From: Takakia lepidozioides
Lineage: Eukaryota > Streptophyta > Takakiopsida > Takakiales > Takakiaceae
Reading direction: 5' to 3'
DNA length: 64,000 nt
NCBI GenBank assembly: GCA_030704615.1
Contig: CM060733.1
Coordinates: 62,124,001-62,188,000, forward strand
In this document: positions 32,317 through 43,364 of the stretch, one piece after another
Numbering within the stretch: position 1 is the stretch's first letter
Layout of the letters: every line of letters starts with the position of its first letter
Position numbers and translations under genes: made by a program
Notes under the pieces: generated by a model
What the model was told of the DNA's origin: nothing
The model's database searches: none
What the model saw: only the letters and a program-made list of their open reading frames with translations

Positions 32317-33950
32317 AACTTCGAACTCAAACTCGTGCAAGATTATTAACCACCTTGCTATCCTTCCACTTATCAAAGGCTTGTTCACCAGATAAATCAG
32401 AGCCTGATGATCCACATAAAACATAAACTTCATTCCCAATAGGTAATGCCTGAATTTCTTGATTGCATAAATCATTGCCAGTGCTTCTCTTTCAGTTGTA
32501 CTATAGCTCTTTTCAGCACTGTTCATCAACCTGCTAGCATAGTACACAGGTGAATCTTTGTTTCCTGTAACATTTTGGGCTAACACTACTCCCAACGCTT
32601 CTCCTGAGGCATCACAGTGAACATGAAATACTACATGCCAGTGAGGGTTAATCAGCATAGGTGTAGTTGTTACTGACAAGGTAAGTTCATCAAAAGCCTG
32701 TTAACATTCAGCTGTCCATGCAAACACTGCATCTTTCTTCAAAAGCTTGCTCAATGGTGCTGCTATCTGTGCATATCGTCTGACAAATCTTCTGTAATAA
32801 CTGGTTTGTCCAAGGAATCTCCTTAGACTCTTAACATTTACTGGTGGTGGAGAGGCTTTAATGGCCTCTGTCTTTCTGGGATCCACAAGAAGTCCCCTCT
32901 TACACACTATGTGTCCCAAAAGTACCCCTGAGTTCACACAGAAAGTACACTTCTCTGGATTCAGGCCCAGACCTCTCATCCTGCATCTAGCCAAACATAA
33001 CTCCAATTTATGCAAGTGCTCACTCTTAGAGCTGTACACACTGAAATCATCTAAGAACACCTGCATGAAATCATCCAGATACTCATGGAAAGATTCACAT
33101 ATCACTCTCTGAAAGGTTGCTGGTGCATTACAAAGTCCAAAAGGCATGACTTTGTATGCATAAGCACCCCAGTCTGTGATGAAAGCTGACTTTCCCTGGT
33201 CTTCTTCTGCCACTTGCACTTGGTTATACTCACTGAAGCCATCCATGAATGAGTACATCTCATGGCCTGCCACAATGTCCAGTACCGCTTCTGTAAATGG
33301 TAAAGGGAAATGATCTTTCTTTGTACAAGCATTCAACTTCTTATAGTTCACAAAAACTCTCAGTTTACCATTCTTCTTGGGAACTATCACAATGGGTGAC
33401 AACCAAGTTGTATACTCTATCGGGTATATAAACTTAGCCTCAGCCAACTTCTTGATCTCTTCCCCAACCTTCTGTTCATAGTTGGGATTCATTATGTACC
33501 TTGCATGTTTGATTGGTACTGACCTTGGTTTCAGTTCAATCTTATGCTGACAGATCTCACGTGGTATCCCTTTCAGATCCTCATAGCTCCAAGCAAATAC
33601 ATCTTTGTATTTGATGAACAGACTCTTAGCTTCCTCAAAGAATTCTGGCTCCAAGTCAGCCCCTATCTTCACCATTCTCGGTTCCTCTTCAGTTCCCACA
33701 TTCACTTCTCTCACCTGCTCATCTGTGATTGTCCAACAGGTCACCACTTCATCCTGTAAACTCACAGTGGCTGGTTCCTCTAGGATTTCCATTTCTCCCT
33801 CCCTTTCTTCATAGAAATGTGGTAGGTAGCTGCTTGTCTCCCCTTCAATTGGTGTTGCTGTTACTAGACCACAACAGATACCTTTTAAACAACTTAGGCC
33901 TTCCAGTTGCATCTCTGCAACCTGTTCCCACTCTGGGTGTGTAGCGAACA
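32317..33950 (-). pseudogene. Element B reverse transcriptase and RNase H
   Basis: The minus frame 33912-32701 has the protease-RT linker, RT (KLRVFVNYKKLNACTKKDHF, MPFGLCNAPATFQR, VFLDDFSVYSS) and the RT thumb (LGQTSYYRRFVRRYAQI). A TAA at 32701-32703 replaces a CAA of element A. RNase H follows (HCDASGEALGVVLAQN, YVDHQALIYLVNKP) until the solo LTR cuts it at 32317. Confidence 0.92.
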
Positions 33951-36296
33951 GGGTAGCTTCCTGCTCCTCATCCAGTCCTCCCCTCCAGTCATACTCCCTA
34001 ACCCTCGAGGTCTTCTCGTAGTAGGTAGTCTACTAGATTTCTTAGTGGTGATTTGTATCTTGTGCATCCCATCATGCACAGTTAGTAACTGGGAATTCCA
34101 GTCATGGAATACCCTGGCCTATTTCAGCCACGGTCGACCCTGCAATAAGGAGTATGCTTCCATGACATCATCCATTTTCAACACAGTTACTGTGATCTTA
34201 AAGATCATCTTTTGAATCTGTATCTTAACTCCTCTTATCAATCCCAATGGCTGAACACTTCTTTGATCTGCCATTGTTACTGTGAATGGGGCTGGTTTCA
34301 TGTTACTTAGACCAAGCTTCTGCCTTAATTGGTCTGTCATGATATTCACTCCAGAGCCTCCATCTATCAGTACATCAGTTAGATCTATGCTTCCAATTCT
34401 CAATTGGATTACTGGCATAGAATCATCAAAGTCCATGACTGTTTCTCGCCCTTCCGGCTTCACATTATAACTAGTCACTTTGCTGTTCAAGTCTGTGTTC
34501 CCTGTCACATGGGCAATCTGATTGATTGCTTGATACAGCCTGTGCCTACAATAAGGTGCCACAGCCAATAGCTGTCCAATGGTAATCTCAGCTGTGGACT
34601 GGCATATTACTTCAGCCAAAGTCCCTTCATTACTCTGCATTTCTGCAGCTTCTTTCTTCCCTTCATCCTCACTCACTTCCTCTTCTCTTTCAGAATTAGA
34701 GGAATTTGCCATATCAGTACCCTTCTGCATTTCCCTTATGGTATCTGCCACTTCCTTGTGCAGTTCCTTCTCATCTCTCCAAGCCTCATCATCTTTAGGC
34801 ACATCACTGCCATCTTCATTATCATCACCTTCCTCATCTACTGGAGGTATTATTTTGGCTTTGCTTCTGGTTACTATCATTGTACTTACTTCTGGTACAA
34901 CACGCCTAACCATGTGAGCTGCCACCACTGGGCCCTCATTCACAGGAGCTCTCATCTCATTCTGGTGTCTAATCTAGAATGAACAGGCTGCCTTGCGATG
35001 TCCTACCTGATTACAATAGTAACACAGTTCTTCACCATTGGGTCCTCGCCCTTGGTCTGCTCTAGGATTATTTCTGTAATCCTGATTCTTTGGCTGGTAA
35101 TTCCCCCTTGGATTACCCTGATAGTTTCCTCTGGAATTTCCTTGGTAATTCCATCTTGGATTACCTCTCCCTTCCATACCATTGTTATAACCACTAGGCC
35201 TACCATAGTGGTCCTGATCACTGTTTCTTCTTGGCTGGGGCTGCACTTGATGCACCTTTACTTGCCTAGGTTCTCTTGCTGCTGTCCTTCTGTTGTAATA
35301 ACAATTCTCAGTAGAATGGTTATCCATTTTACAGATAGTACAGTGTTTCTCCTTCATGTGGCATTCAGTAGTGGTATGGCCTTCATTCTGGCATTTTGCA
35401 CACCAAACACCCTTCCTCCAATGTGTTGCAGCCTCTGTGGCATACTTCTTAAAAATTTCTTCCAATATTCTCTCATAGTTATCCCTCTTCAACTTTTCCT
35501 TCCTCTTACTGTTCCTCTTGAGCTCTTGATCTTCTTCCTCATCTGACTCATCCTCAGAGTCCTCATCATCCCTTTTCTCTCTCCTGAGCATTCCCAACTG
35601 CTCAATTCTGTTAGCTGTTTCAAATGCCTCCTCCACCGTATTATGGGGTAGCATATCCACTTTCTTTTGCAACTTTGATCTTAGCCCACTCACAAACCAA
35701 GTCTTCTGTAAACTTGGTGCTGGTACAGCAACCAGCTTTTTCATCATCAATTCCATCTTTTCCATATACTCCTCAACAATTTCATGCTTCTTTTGCTTTA
35801 ACTATTGTAAACTTCCATACACTTCATCCTCAGTTTTACTTGTCCTGAACCTATTTTGGAATGCTGTATTCAAGCCATTCCAGGTTAGGAAATGATTATT
35901 AGGGAATCTTGCATACCATTCACTTGCTTTCTTTATAAGTGAACAAGGAAACAGTCTCATCTTGGCATCATCGCCATTCTCAATGTTCACAGTACACATG
36001 TGCTCAAATTGGCTAATGTGTACATCAGGATCCCCTTTTCCTGAATATATTGGAAAAGGTGGTTTTGCCCGTGTTGGTTGTAACGCCATCTGTGGCCCTA
36101 CCCCCTGCCCACTGACAGGTGCTGGTCCCCTTGTTGGTGCTGGTCCTTGAGGACCTGTTGTAGTTGTGTTGGAGCTTCCACCAAGTGTTGGCCCCTGAGC
36201 ACTCCCTGCTACTGGCCCCACTATATTCACAGTATTCCCAGCTCCGGTTGCACTACTTCCCACACTCCCTATCCCCCCAGAGCCAGATCCAGGCAC
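33951..36296 (-). pseudogene. Element B gag and protease
   Basis: Minus-strand pieces of one reading. Gag runs from a Gly/Thr/Pro-rich start (36296) through FPIYSGKGDPDVHISQFEHM. The knuckles CAKCQNEGHTTTEC, CTICKMDNHSTENC and CYYCNQVGHRKAAC follow, then the protease (VLIDGGSGVNIM) near 34360. The frame is interrupted by TAG at 35802-35804 (CAG in A), TAG at 34974-34976 (TGG in A), TAG at 34119-34121 (CAG in A) and a frameshift near 34010. Confidence 0.9.
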
Positions 36297-36299
36297 TGT

Positions 36300-36640
36300 G
36301 CCAAGCTGTGTCGGGCTGTGACTGTGCCGAGTTGTGACTAGCAGTGTCGGACTGTGGCTGGCTGTGTCGGGATGTGTCGGGCTGTGATAGACTATGATAG
36401 GCTATGACTGACTGTGATAGGTTGTGATAGGTTGTGATAGGCTGTGTAAGGCTGTGTAAGGCTGTGTCAGGCTGTATAAGGCTGTGACAAGTTGTGTCAG
36501 GCTGTGACAGACTGTGTAAGGCTGTGACTGACTGTGATAGACTGTGTAAGCCTGTGACTGACTGTGTGAGCCTGCCTACCACCCCTAAGCCCTGTGTCTG
36601 TCATCCCTAAGGCCTCTGTTGGTCTGAGTCTACCATCCGT
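36300..36640 (-). repeat. LTR fragment (U3 with array) of element B
   Basis: On the minus strand it contains the LTR string AGACTCAGACCAACAG-AGGCCTTAGGG followed by about 25 imperfect TGTGAC-type units (36300-36575). The terminal TGTTAG is missing. The downstream part of the LTR, the primer site and the leader were deleted, joining U3 to gag. Confidence 0.8.
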
Positions 36641-36666
36641 AAGTCTGGAAACCGCAAGACCAACGA

Positions 36667-36807
36667 GGGGACGATGATTCAAATACTACTGGTTTTGTGG
36701 AGGGAAGTTTTGACATGGCTGAGGATTATGCGATACAAATGGCAGAGAAGAAACGACGGGGATCTCCTATCCCTAAGAAGTTGCTGATGGGGATGACTGT
36801 TGACTAA
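36667..36807 (+). pseudogene. C-terminal coding scrap of unknown gene
   Basis: A plus frame without a start reads DDDSNTTGFVEGSFDMAEDY, then a basic KKRRGSPIPKK and ends at a TAA (36805-36807). The composition looks coding. It begins right beside the element B boundary, so it may be the tail of a gene into which B inserted. Family not recognised. Confidence 0.35.
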
Positions 36808-36842
36808 ATGGAACTGACTGCCCTGCCTTTGGCTGATCTCGG

Positions 36843-37800
36843 GCTCAAACAGTGTGCGTCAACACGCACACTGTTTGAGCTGCCAGGTAATTGTGGTTGA
36901 ACCTCAAAACACATGCCCTATGTGGCCGATTTTAACATGAAACAAACAATGAGAAGGGGGGCTCAAACACTGTGCGTTGACGCACACTGTTTGAGCTGCC
37001 AGGTAAGTGTGGATTCAACTTGCCGGAGTGGCCCTGTGTGCACGATTTCCGCACCCAAAAAACAAGGCAAAAGGGGGGCTCAAACAGTGTGCGTTGACGC
37101 ATACTGTTTGAGCTGCCAGGTAAGTGTGGATTGAACCTGACAGAGATGCCCTTTGTGGCCGATTTTAACATGAAAACATAATGTCAAGTGGGGGCTCAAA
37201 CAGTGTGCATTGCCGCACACTGTTTGAGCTTCCAAGTAGGGGTGGAATGAACCTTACATAGAGGCCCCTGTGTGCACGATTTTCAATGAAAAAAACAATG
37301 AGAAGGGGGGCTCAAACAGTGTGCGTTGCCGCACACTGTTTGAGCTTCCAAATACTGGTGGATTGAACCAGACAGACAGGCCCGTTTGTGGCCGATTTTT
37401 GTATGAAAAGCAAGCACAAAGTTGGGGCTCAAGCAGTGTGCGTTGCCGCACACGGTTTGAGCTTCCAAATAGTGGAGGATTGAACCAGACAGACAGGCCC
37501 ATTTTGGGGCCAATTTTCGTATCAAAAAACAAGCACAAAGTTGGGGCTCAAGCGGTGTGCGTTGCCGCACACTGTTTGAGCTTCTTAATACGGGTGGATT
37601 GAACCAGAGAGAGATGTCGTATGTAGGCGATTTTCATATCAAAAAGACAAGCACAAATGGGGTCTGAAACTGTGTGCGTTGCCGTACACTGTTTGAGATT
37701 CCAGTCAGTGGTGAATTGAACCAGACAGAGAGGCCAAAATTGGCCGATTTTCACATCAAAAATGAAGCACAAATGTTGCCGCACTCTGTTTGAGCTTCCA
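36843..37800. repeat. 117-bp tandem satellite, each unit with a 35-38 bp palindrome
   Basis: Nine units start near 36843, 36961, 37079, 37194, 37310, 37427, 37546, 37662 and 37775. Each opens with a long inverted repeat (CTCAAACAGTGTGCG - TTGACG/TTGCCG - CACACTGTTTGAG). It continues with a conserved spacer (GGTGGATTGAACCAGACAGA, then GGCCGATTTT and AAACAAGCACAAA). The first unit has the longest arms and the last is partial. Arms stay paired in most units though single bases differ. Frames that cross the array are accidental. Confidence 0.92.
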
Positions 37801-38029
37801 AGTAGGTTTGGACATCACTTGTACCTTTTGTCTACTCTTTCCATCCTCATTCTATATCTGGCTCTATTCCTGTCCTTAGTGCTCGTAAAGTATAACGACT
37901 TCCTAATCTTCCTCCTCCGGTGGAAACAAGGGCTCCTCACGCTGCCTCTAGAGCTCTCCAGTTTGACGTTTGCAACAAGAGTTGCTTTGACATGTATCCA
38001 AAATAAAAATTGGACATTGTTAACCGTAT

Positions 38030-39110
38030 TTGGGTGCGGGTGTCATCATTGTGGGCGAACGGAATTCATCCATTTCGGCGTCTTTGTATTATCCAAGAAA
38101 AAAAGTGGCAGGCACGAGTCATTGTCTTGCATCGGTGTGCCATCTGGTACATACGAGCGTGACACACAAAAACACACGACGGGGAAAGTTTGCAGAATTT
38201 GCACACAAAAGTATTGGTCTTGGGAGGGGCAAGCCATGGGGTGAAAGGATTCAGGGGCACACCTTCCCACTCACTTTCGTTTGCTTTAGCGTTGTTTCTC
38301 AGGCGAGGGCAAGAAATATTCACGCACTTGCAATGCCCAACGCAAACCGACCGACCTTCGAAATTTCAATCCAATGTCGTTGTGGATGTTCGATGTTTTT
38401 GTCCTTCACCAAGGATGTCCGTCATGTTTCTTGTCCATGCCCTATAGAAGCCTAGCTAGTCCACTAGAAGACATGGGAGGGTTGAGCTCAAACAAGATGT
38501 CCCCATCAAACTCTGCTGGCATGTATTGAACCCGCTGCACACGAAGGGACTCCCAATCAACAAAATGCAGCTCGCTCTTGCACCCAGGCACCCCTGCGAG
38601 GGCTGTCAATTTCGGAGTGACACTCGTTATCTCCTGCAATTCGTCATCATCCAAGAATGGAGTCTGCACTGGCGGAGGAATCTCATAAACATCCTCCGAG
38701 GACGAGTCTGAAAGAGTCACGAATGTAGTGGATGTGCTCACCTCTTGTTTCACATGAACTGTGCCCTTCTGCTACACGACCGATACTATAGTGCCAGGGG
38801 TAACTACTGATCCAGCTGATTGTCTTTTCTCTTTTCTAAGAACCCGGTATGTGCCTGGAATGACTCTCCACTTCCTTCCACACTCGCCAACCAATGGTTT
38901 CTCCCAGTGCCCAGAATCCAAATTCCCATCTTCGTCATACACCTCTTTTTGAACAAGCAGAGAACCCAATTCCAGAGGGAACACTGTAACCAGCTCATCC
39001 TCATGAACAATTGCAAACCCATCGTCATCTGCAATGGCAGTCAGTGGAAGACTACCTGCATTGGAATGAAATCGAGCGAGTCCATCTCGCTCCCTGGACA
39101 TGTTTTCCTA
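38030..39110 (-). pseudogene. MULE-like gene 5' half, second copy
   Basis: The minus frame from 39101 (MSRERDGLARFH) to 38442 has one TAG at 38772-38774. It contains TLSDSSSEDVYE and FDGDILFELNPPMSSSG, matching the phrases VFDISDEEDE and VDGNVIFEFPPLSSS at 19700-19980. Further on, in another frame (38323-38066), a cysteine-rich segment (CVNISC ... FVCKFCKLSPSCVFVC) matches the zinc-like domain at 20800-20990 position by position. The part up to 38860 (residues 1-80) has no counterpart in the first copy and no known domain that I recognise. Several frame breaks separate the parts. Confidence 0.6.
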
Positions 39111-39119
39111 CACTGACCC

Positions 39120-39790
39120 AAAGTTGCGATTCACAACGGATCCCCCGAACTGATAGCCCGTAATTCTCGAAAGGGGATCCACCCCAAACAAACTGAGGTG
39201 AATAAGGGTAGCACTGACCCAAAGACTACGGGCGATGCATGCAAAGGATGTAGGAATGACATGCAACGAACTTCGCAGACAGCTACACAACCAGAAAAAC
39301 TGTTTTCAAAGACAACAAGCCACAAGAAGCCGTGCTGTATTTGGATGAAAAACAAACCCTGAACATGACATGAAACCATCCATTATGGAAAGACGGCAAC
39401 AACCCTGGAGAGCAGTAAACATGAAACCCCGAATCTAATGAGGTGGTGCTGTGCCAGAAGAGCACAACACAAACACTGACACTCCGGGAGACACCTCGTA
39501 CGAATGTGTGCAACACATCACCATTGCCGACACAACCCTTTATACCGAATGACCCCATTGCGACGGTGACGGCGAAATGCAAACCGCAGGGTAGGCAGTA
39601 CAACACACGTGGATGGATATGTGAAGCATAACAATTATTGCGAATCTGCAAGTACTGCTCGAAATTGAACTAGCATTACATTTCTACGGCACTTCCAAAT
39701 TTGAAAGAATGCAAGAAGGCTGCCATGAATTGGCAGGCGGCGAAGTACATCTGACATATATCACAAGTACATGCAACGGATGTACTTTTT
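39120..39790. other. Unassigned stretch
   Basis: No gene or repeat recognised; both strands have only short frames. It may be the promoter side of the minus-strand MULE-like copy. Confidence 0.4.
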
Positions 39791-40051
39791 TTGGGTACAT
39801 ACGAGCATCCTGTATCCAAAGGAAGTTGTAGGGATAGCGTGGACATCGCTAGAAATCTGCTGAAGCAGGAGTTCCACAATGCCCCTTATGCAACACCTTC
39901 TGCTATAGCGCTTGCAGCTAGCAAGGCATTCCTGGAAAAACACATACTGGGTGAAGGGGATGCGACACAACCAATGCTGGATGCAGATTCGCTTGATGCA
40001 GTGATGGACCATTTCTCCGTGTTGAGCTCTGTCAAGTTATTTTACCACTAG
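39791..40051 (+). CDS. Hypothetical short ORF, 86 codons
   Basis: The frame starts MGTYEHPVSKGS and has an Ala-rich helical middle (SAIALAASKAFLEKHIL) and an acidic end (MLDADSLDAVMDHF). Its composition is more protein-like than that of nearby frames, but no family is recognised. It ends just before a region that may be the 5' end of the methyltransferase element. It could be an exon of a lost host gene or chance. Confidence 0.3.
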   Translation: MGTYEHPVSKGSCRDSVDIARNLLKQEFHNAPYATPSAIALAASKAFLEKHILGEGDATQPMLDADSLDAVMDHFSVLSSVKLFYH

Positions 40052-41049
40052 TGTGAAACTAGCTAGGAAATAGCTAGCTTTTACTATTGACATTTGGGAT
40101 TGGCCCAAGTGTCAATCCAGGGGTCAAGGCAGATTTAGGCCCTAGAGTGGTTATCTTCACGGCAAGCGCGGGAGGCTCATCTTTCTCGAGTTGAGCCTCA
40201 CCGCGCCTAGCTATGGCGCCGTAGTGTGGATTCCCCATGGCGTGGGGTGCACTTGGCTTGACTTGTATTTGAGTGATGAGGTTATATATGCATGAGTTTA
40301 TGCTTCAGATTTGTGAGCTTGTGCTTGTATTCTTCTTCTTTATCACTCGAGAAAGATGAGCTCGTATCTGTGAGTGCCAGATACGAGTTAGTTGTAGCAC
40401 TTGTGGTTTTTGCTTGAGAATGAGAGAAACCAAGTTGTTATGCAAGGAGCACCGTGGAGCTCTTGGTTGTTAGAAGCGGAGGCGATGTGGGTTACGAGGT
40501 GGTAGACCTTGGCATTCGATCTTCAGCTTCAGAGATGAAAGCACCATGGCTGGTAATTCCAGAGCACCTTGATGGTTTCAGATTGTGTACATGCATGAGC
40601 AAGCACGATTGGGAAGAGGACCAGTCAAGAGCAGGTTATAGTGGCTTTGGTGGCAAGCTGAGAACTGGACTTGGGAATGCGAGCTTTCATTGTGTGAAGG
40701 ATTGCAAGACCAGCGAAAGGGCTGATTTGGCTTGGGCAAATCAGTGCACTTTGTGGAGTATGGGAGATTGGGTTTCAATCTCGAGCTTCAGCATTGAGAG
40801 GGCTCTTGTCATGGCAAGAGCAGGGCTGGAACAGGAGCTAAGAGGTGCGGCAAGGCCATGGAATGTGCACCTAGGGTTTCAGAGCTTGGAAGAAGAGCTC
40901 TTGCCCACAAGAGAAGTGTCTTGTGGCTGGAAATGTAAGCCTTTAGGGTTTCAGGAGCTTGGCAAAGGCTGTGGAGTGCTTAGTCTTGTCTTAGAGAGCA
41001 TCAAGGAGCCAAGGAGCCAAGATAGGGGCTGATATCTCGTGTGTGAAGA

Positions 41050-41450
41050 GGTTGCATGTGTGGAGCATGTATTCAGCTCATTGAAGCTTCCATCTTCAAG
41101 CTTGGAGGGCAAGCAAGGAAGAGGGAAGGGCTGACTTCCCTTATGTGAGGCAATGCATGTGTGGAGCATGCTATCAGCCTGGTGAAGGCTGCACTTTCAG
41201 GTGTGGGAGTGCAAGAAAGGAAGGAAGGGGCTGGTTCCCTGTAGGGCATGTGGAGCATGCTTTCAGCCTGCTGAAGCTTGTATTTTCAGGTTTGTGGGTG
41301 CAAGAATGAAGCAAAGGAGCTGATTCTCTTATGGTGAGAGTGGGGCATGTGTGGAGCATGCCTTCAGCCCATTGAGGCTCTTGTTTTCAAGCTTTAGAGA
41401 GCTAGAACGGAAGGTCTAGGGCTGGTTTCCACTTGGAGTGAAGAAAAGCA
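41050..41450. repeat. Tandem repeat, about 100-bp units
   Basis: GCATGTGTGGAGCATG recurs at 41054, 41155, 41246 (shortened) and 41345. Each copy is followed by TTCAGCC-type sequence, GAAGCTT and TTTCAGGTTTGTGGG-type strings. Four units of 90-105 bp. Confidence 0.8.
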
Positions 41451-41869
41451 CTGTAGGGCCTATGTGAGTTGGGGTTTCAACTTCAAGCTTAAAGGGAGCG
41501 CAACTCTTGAAGCAGCAAGTGTAGGGGGCTGGAATAGGCTCTAAGACAGATGCTATGGCCAAGGAGAGTGCTTGAATGAGTGCTCATAAGGGCTGGGAAC
41601 CAGCAGGGCTTGGTTGTTTGCCATTGAGTTTAGTGGCGTGTTTGGGGGCTAAGTGAGAAAGAAGGCTTGGTTTGTGGCAACCACCTCATGGCTTAGGGCT
41701 ACTATGGTGGTGTGTGGGAGCCGAAAGAGCAAGAATACCTTGCTGATTTCCTCACAGCCGCCATAGCTCGGTGGAAGAAGCCTAGAGTCCAAGAGACACA
41801 AACCTAGCTTGGCGTGGCTAAACCCCTTGGAGAAATGGCTAAACTGCCAGAGCGGCCATGGATGGGGCT

Positions 41870-42700
41870 GTGCCGGGCTGCACCGGTGGCCTTCAGGGCT
41901 GTGACGGGCTGTGCCCGTGGCCTTTGGGGCTGTGACGGGCTGTGAGGGGCTGTGACAGGCCGTGCATGAGGCCTTGGGGCTGTGACGGGCTGTGAGGGGC
42001 TTGTGACAGGCCGTGCCTGAGGCCTTTGGGGCTATGACGGGCTGTGAGGGGCTGTGTCAGGCTGTGCCTGAGGCCTTTGGGGCTGTGAGGGCTGCGCCGG
42101 TGGCCTTCGGGGCTGTGAGGGGCTGTGAGGGGCTGTCACGGGCTGCGCCGTGGCCTTCGGGGCTGTGACGGGCTGTGAGGGCCTGTGAGGGCCTGTGCCG
42201 GTGGCCTTCGGGGTTGTTACGGGCTGTGAGGGCTGTGACGGGCTACGCCGTGGCCTTGGGGCTGTGAGGGGCTGTGAGGGGCTGTGCCCGTGGCCCTTTA
42301 GGGTTGTGATGGGCTGTGAGGGGTTGTGACAGGCCGTGCCTGAGGCCTTTGGGGCTGTGACGGGCTGTGAGGGGCTGTGTGTCAGTGCCTGTGCCTGAGG
42401 TTTGGGGCTGTGAGGGGGTGGCGAGCTGTGACGGCCTGTGAGGGGCTGTGACACGCTGTGCCCAGTGGCCTGTGGGGCTGTGACGGGCTGTGCGGGGTGC
42501 TGTGACAGGCTGTGGCGGGCTGTGGCCTGTGGGGCTGTGACGGGCTGTGACAGCTGTGGCGAGCTGTGACGGGCTATGAGGGGCTGTGACAGGCTGTGCC
42601 CAGTGGCCAGTGGGACTGGACGGCTGTGACCAGTGAGCTGTGTGGGCCTGTGCTGGTCTGTGGTGGCCCATGTTGACCTGTGGACGGCCTGTGCTGACTC
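41870..42700. repeat. GGGCTGTGACGGGCTGTGAGG array
   Basis: More than 60 copies of a 10-11 bp unit (GGGCTGTGACG / GGGCTGTGAGG). They are broken at intervals of roughly 60-70 bp by GCCGTGGCCTTCGG-type spacers, which gives a higher-order repeat. The base unit is the one found in the LTR arrays of elements A, B and C. Confidence 0.88.
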
Positions 42701-43364
42701 GTGGAGGCACTGGTGGACTGCCTAAGGACTGGCATGTGGTCTTAAAGGCCGAATTTTGAAGCTCGTGGAGGGCGGTTTGAGGAGTATCTTCATGATATCC
42801 CATGGTCATGCAAGTGAGGGAAGAGAGGAGAGGAAGAGTGTTGGGATGAGGGCATGCTGGGGTTAGGCATTGCTTTAGCTTCTCTTCCTCGTAGTTTCCA
42901 CCCTCTCATTAGGCCAAGACCTTTCCGTAGGTGGAGGCAAGAGTCAGTCCGGGTTTGGGCTGGGGTGTCATTGCAAGAGCAACACCGTGGAGTTGTTTTT
43001 GGTGTGGGGGAGTTGTCGTTCTGATTTCTTGTGTTTGGATCCCCTCCATACCTGCATGCTTGACTGTGCGCCATGCTAGTTTTGTGGGCGCTTGTTTTTA
43101 TAGGTGATTGGTCCGGATTTGATCACCGGCCAGTCCTAGAGCATGCTGTCGATGGTGAGGCTGGGGTGATGACCACCCAGACCATCATTGTTTCTCCTAT
43201 GGTGAGGTTGGAGGTGATGACCAGCCAACCATAGGAGTGCTTGCGGTGGATGCAGGTACAGGTGTAGGCTATGTTAGGAACTTAGTATTCCAAACCATAA
43301 GCCGCAACAGGTTCTCTACCCGGTTACCTTGTGGAGAGGGGGTTAGGGACATGTTCATGACCGG

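Larger units (their letters stand above)
30669..36640 (-). mobile_element. Ty3/gypsy element B, truncated, sister of element A
   Basis: The same minus-strand order as A: an LTR fragment (about 36640-36300) joined directly to mid-gag, then zinc knuckles, protease, RT, RNase H and integrase up to YTTKWV at 30669. The leader, the first part of gag, the C-terminal half of integrase and the 3' LTR are missing. It is interrupted by a solo LTR of its own family at 31316-32316. DNA identity to A is high throughout, and where B has stops A usually has the sense codon. Confidence 0.9.
40052..43364 (+). other. Leader / LTR-like region of element D
   Basis: About 3.3 kb without a credible gene. It has a TATA-like string near 40283, a long accidental frame at 40454-41032 in repetitive sequence, a 100-bp tandem repeat (41050-41450), a GGGCTGTGAC array (41870-42700) and unique sequence up to gag. 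A primer-binding site could not be identified; TGGTATCAGAGC is absent. Confidence 0.45.

Noticed and set aside
36253-36582. Minus-strand repeat protein
   Set aside because: Translation of the TGTGAC-type LTR array of element B.
37254-37602. ORFs over the 117-bp satellite on both strands
   Set aside because: Frames follow the repeat period (117 = 3 x 39) and so stay open by chance.
36843-37800. CRISPR array
   Set aside because: Repeats are palindromic and regular, but the units are 117 bp with conserved rather than variable spacers, in a plant genome with no cas genes.
40040-40110. 5' end of the left LTR of element D (TGTGAAACTAG)
   Set aside because: It resembles TGTGTGGACTAG at about 50968 only over the first dozen bases, which is too little to call an LTR pair.
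40454-41032. 192-codon ORF as a gene
   Set aside because: It lies in repetitive, poorly protein-like sequence in the leader of element D and shows no motif.
42032-42809. Minus-strand Ser/Pro/His repeat proteins
   Set aside because: They are translations of the GGGCTGTGAC array; any long array without stops gives such frames.
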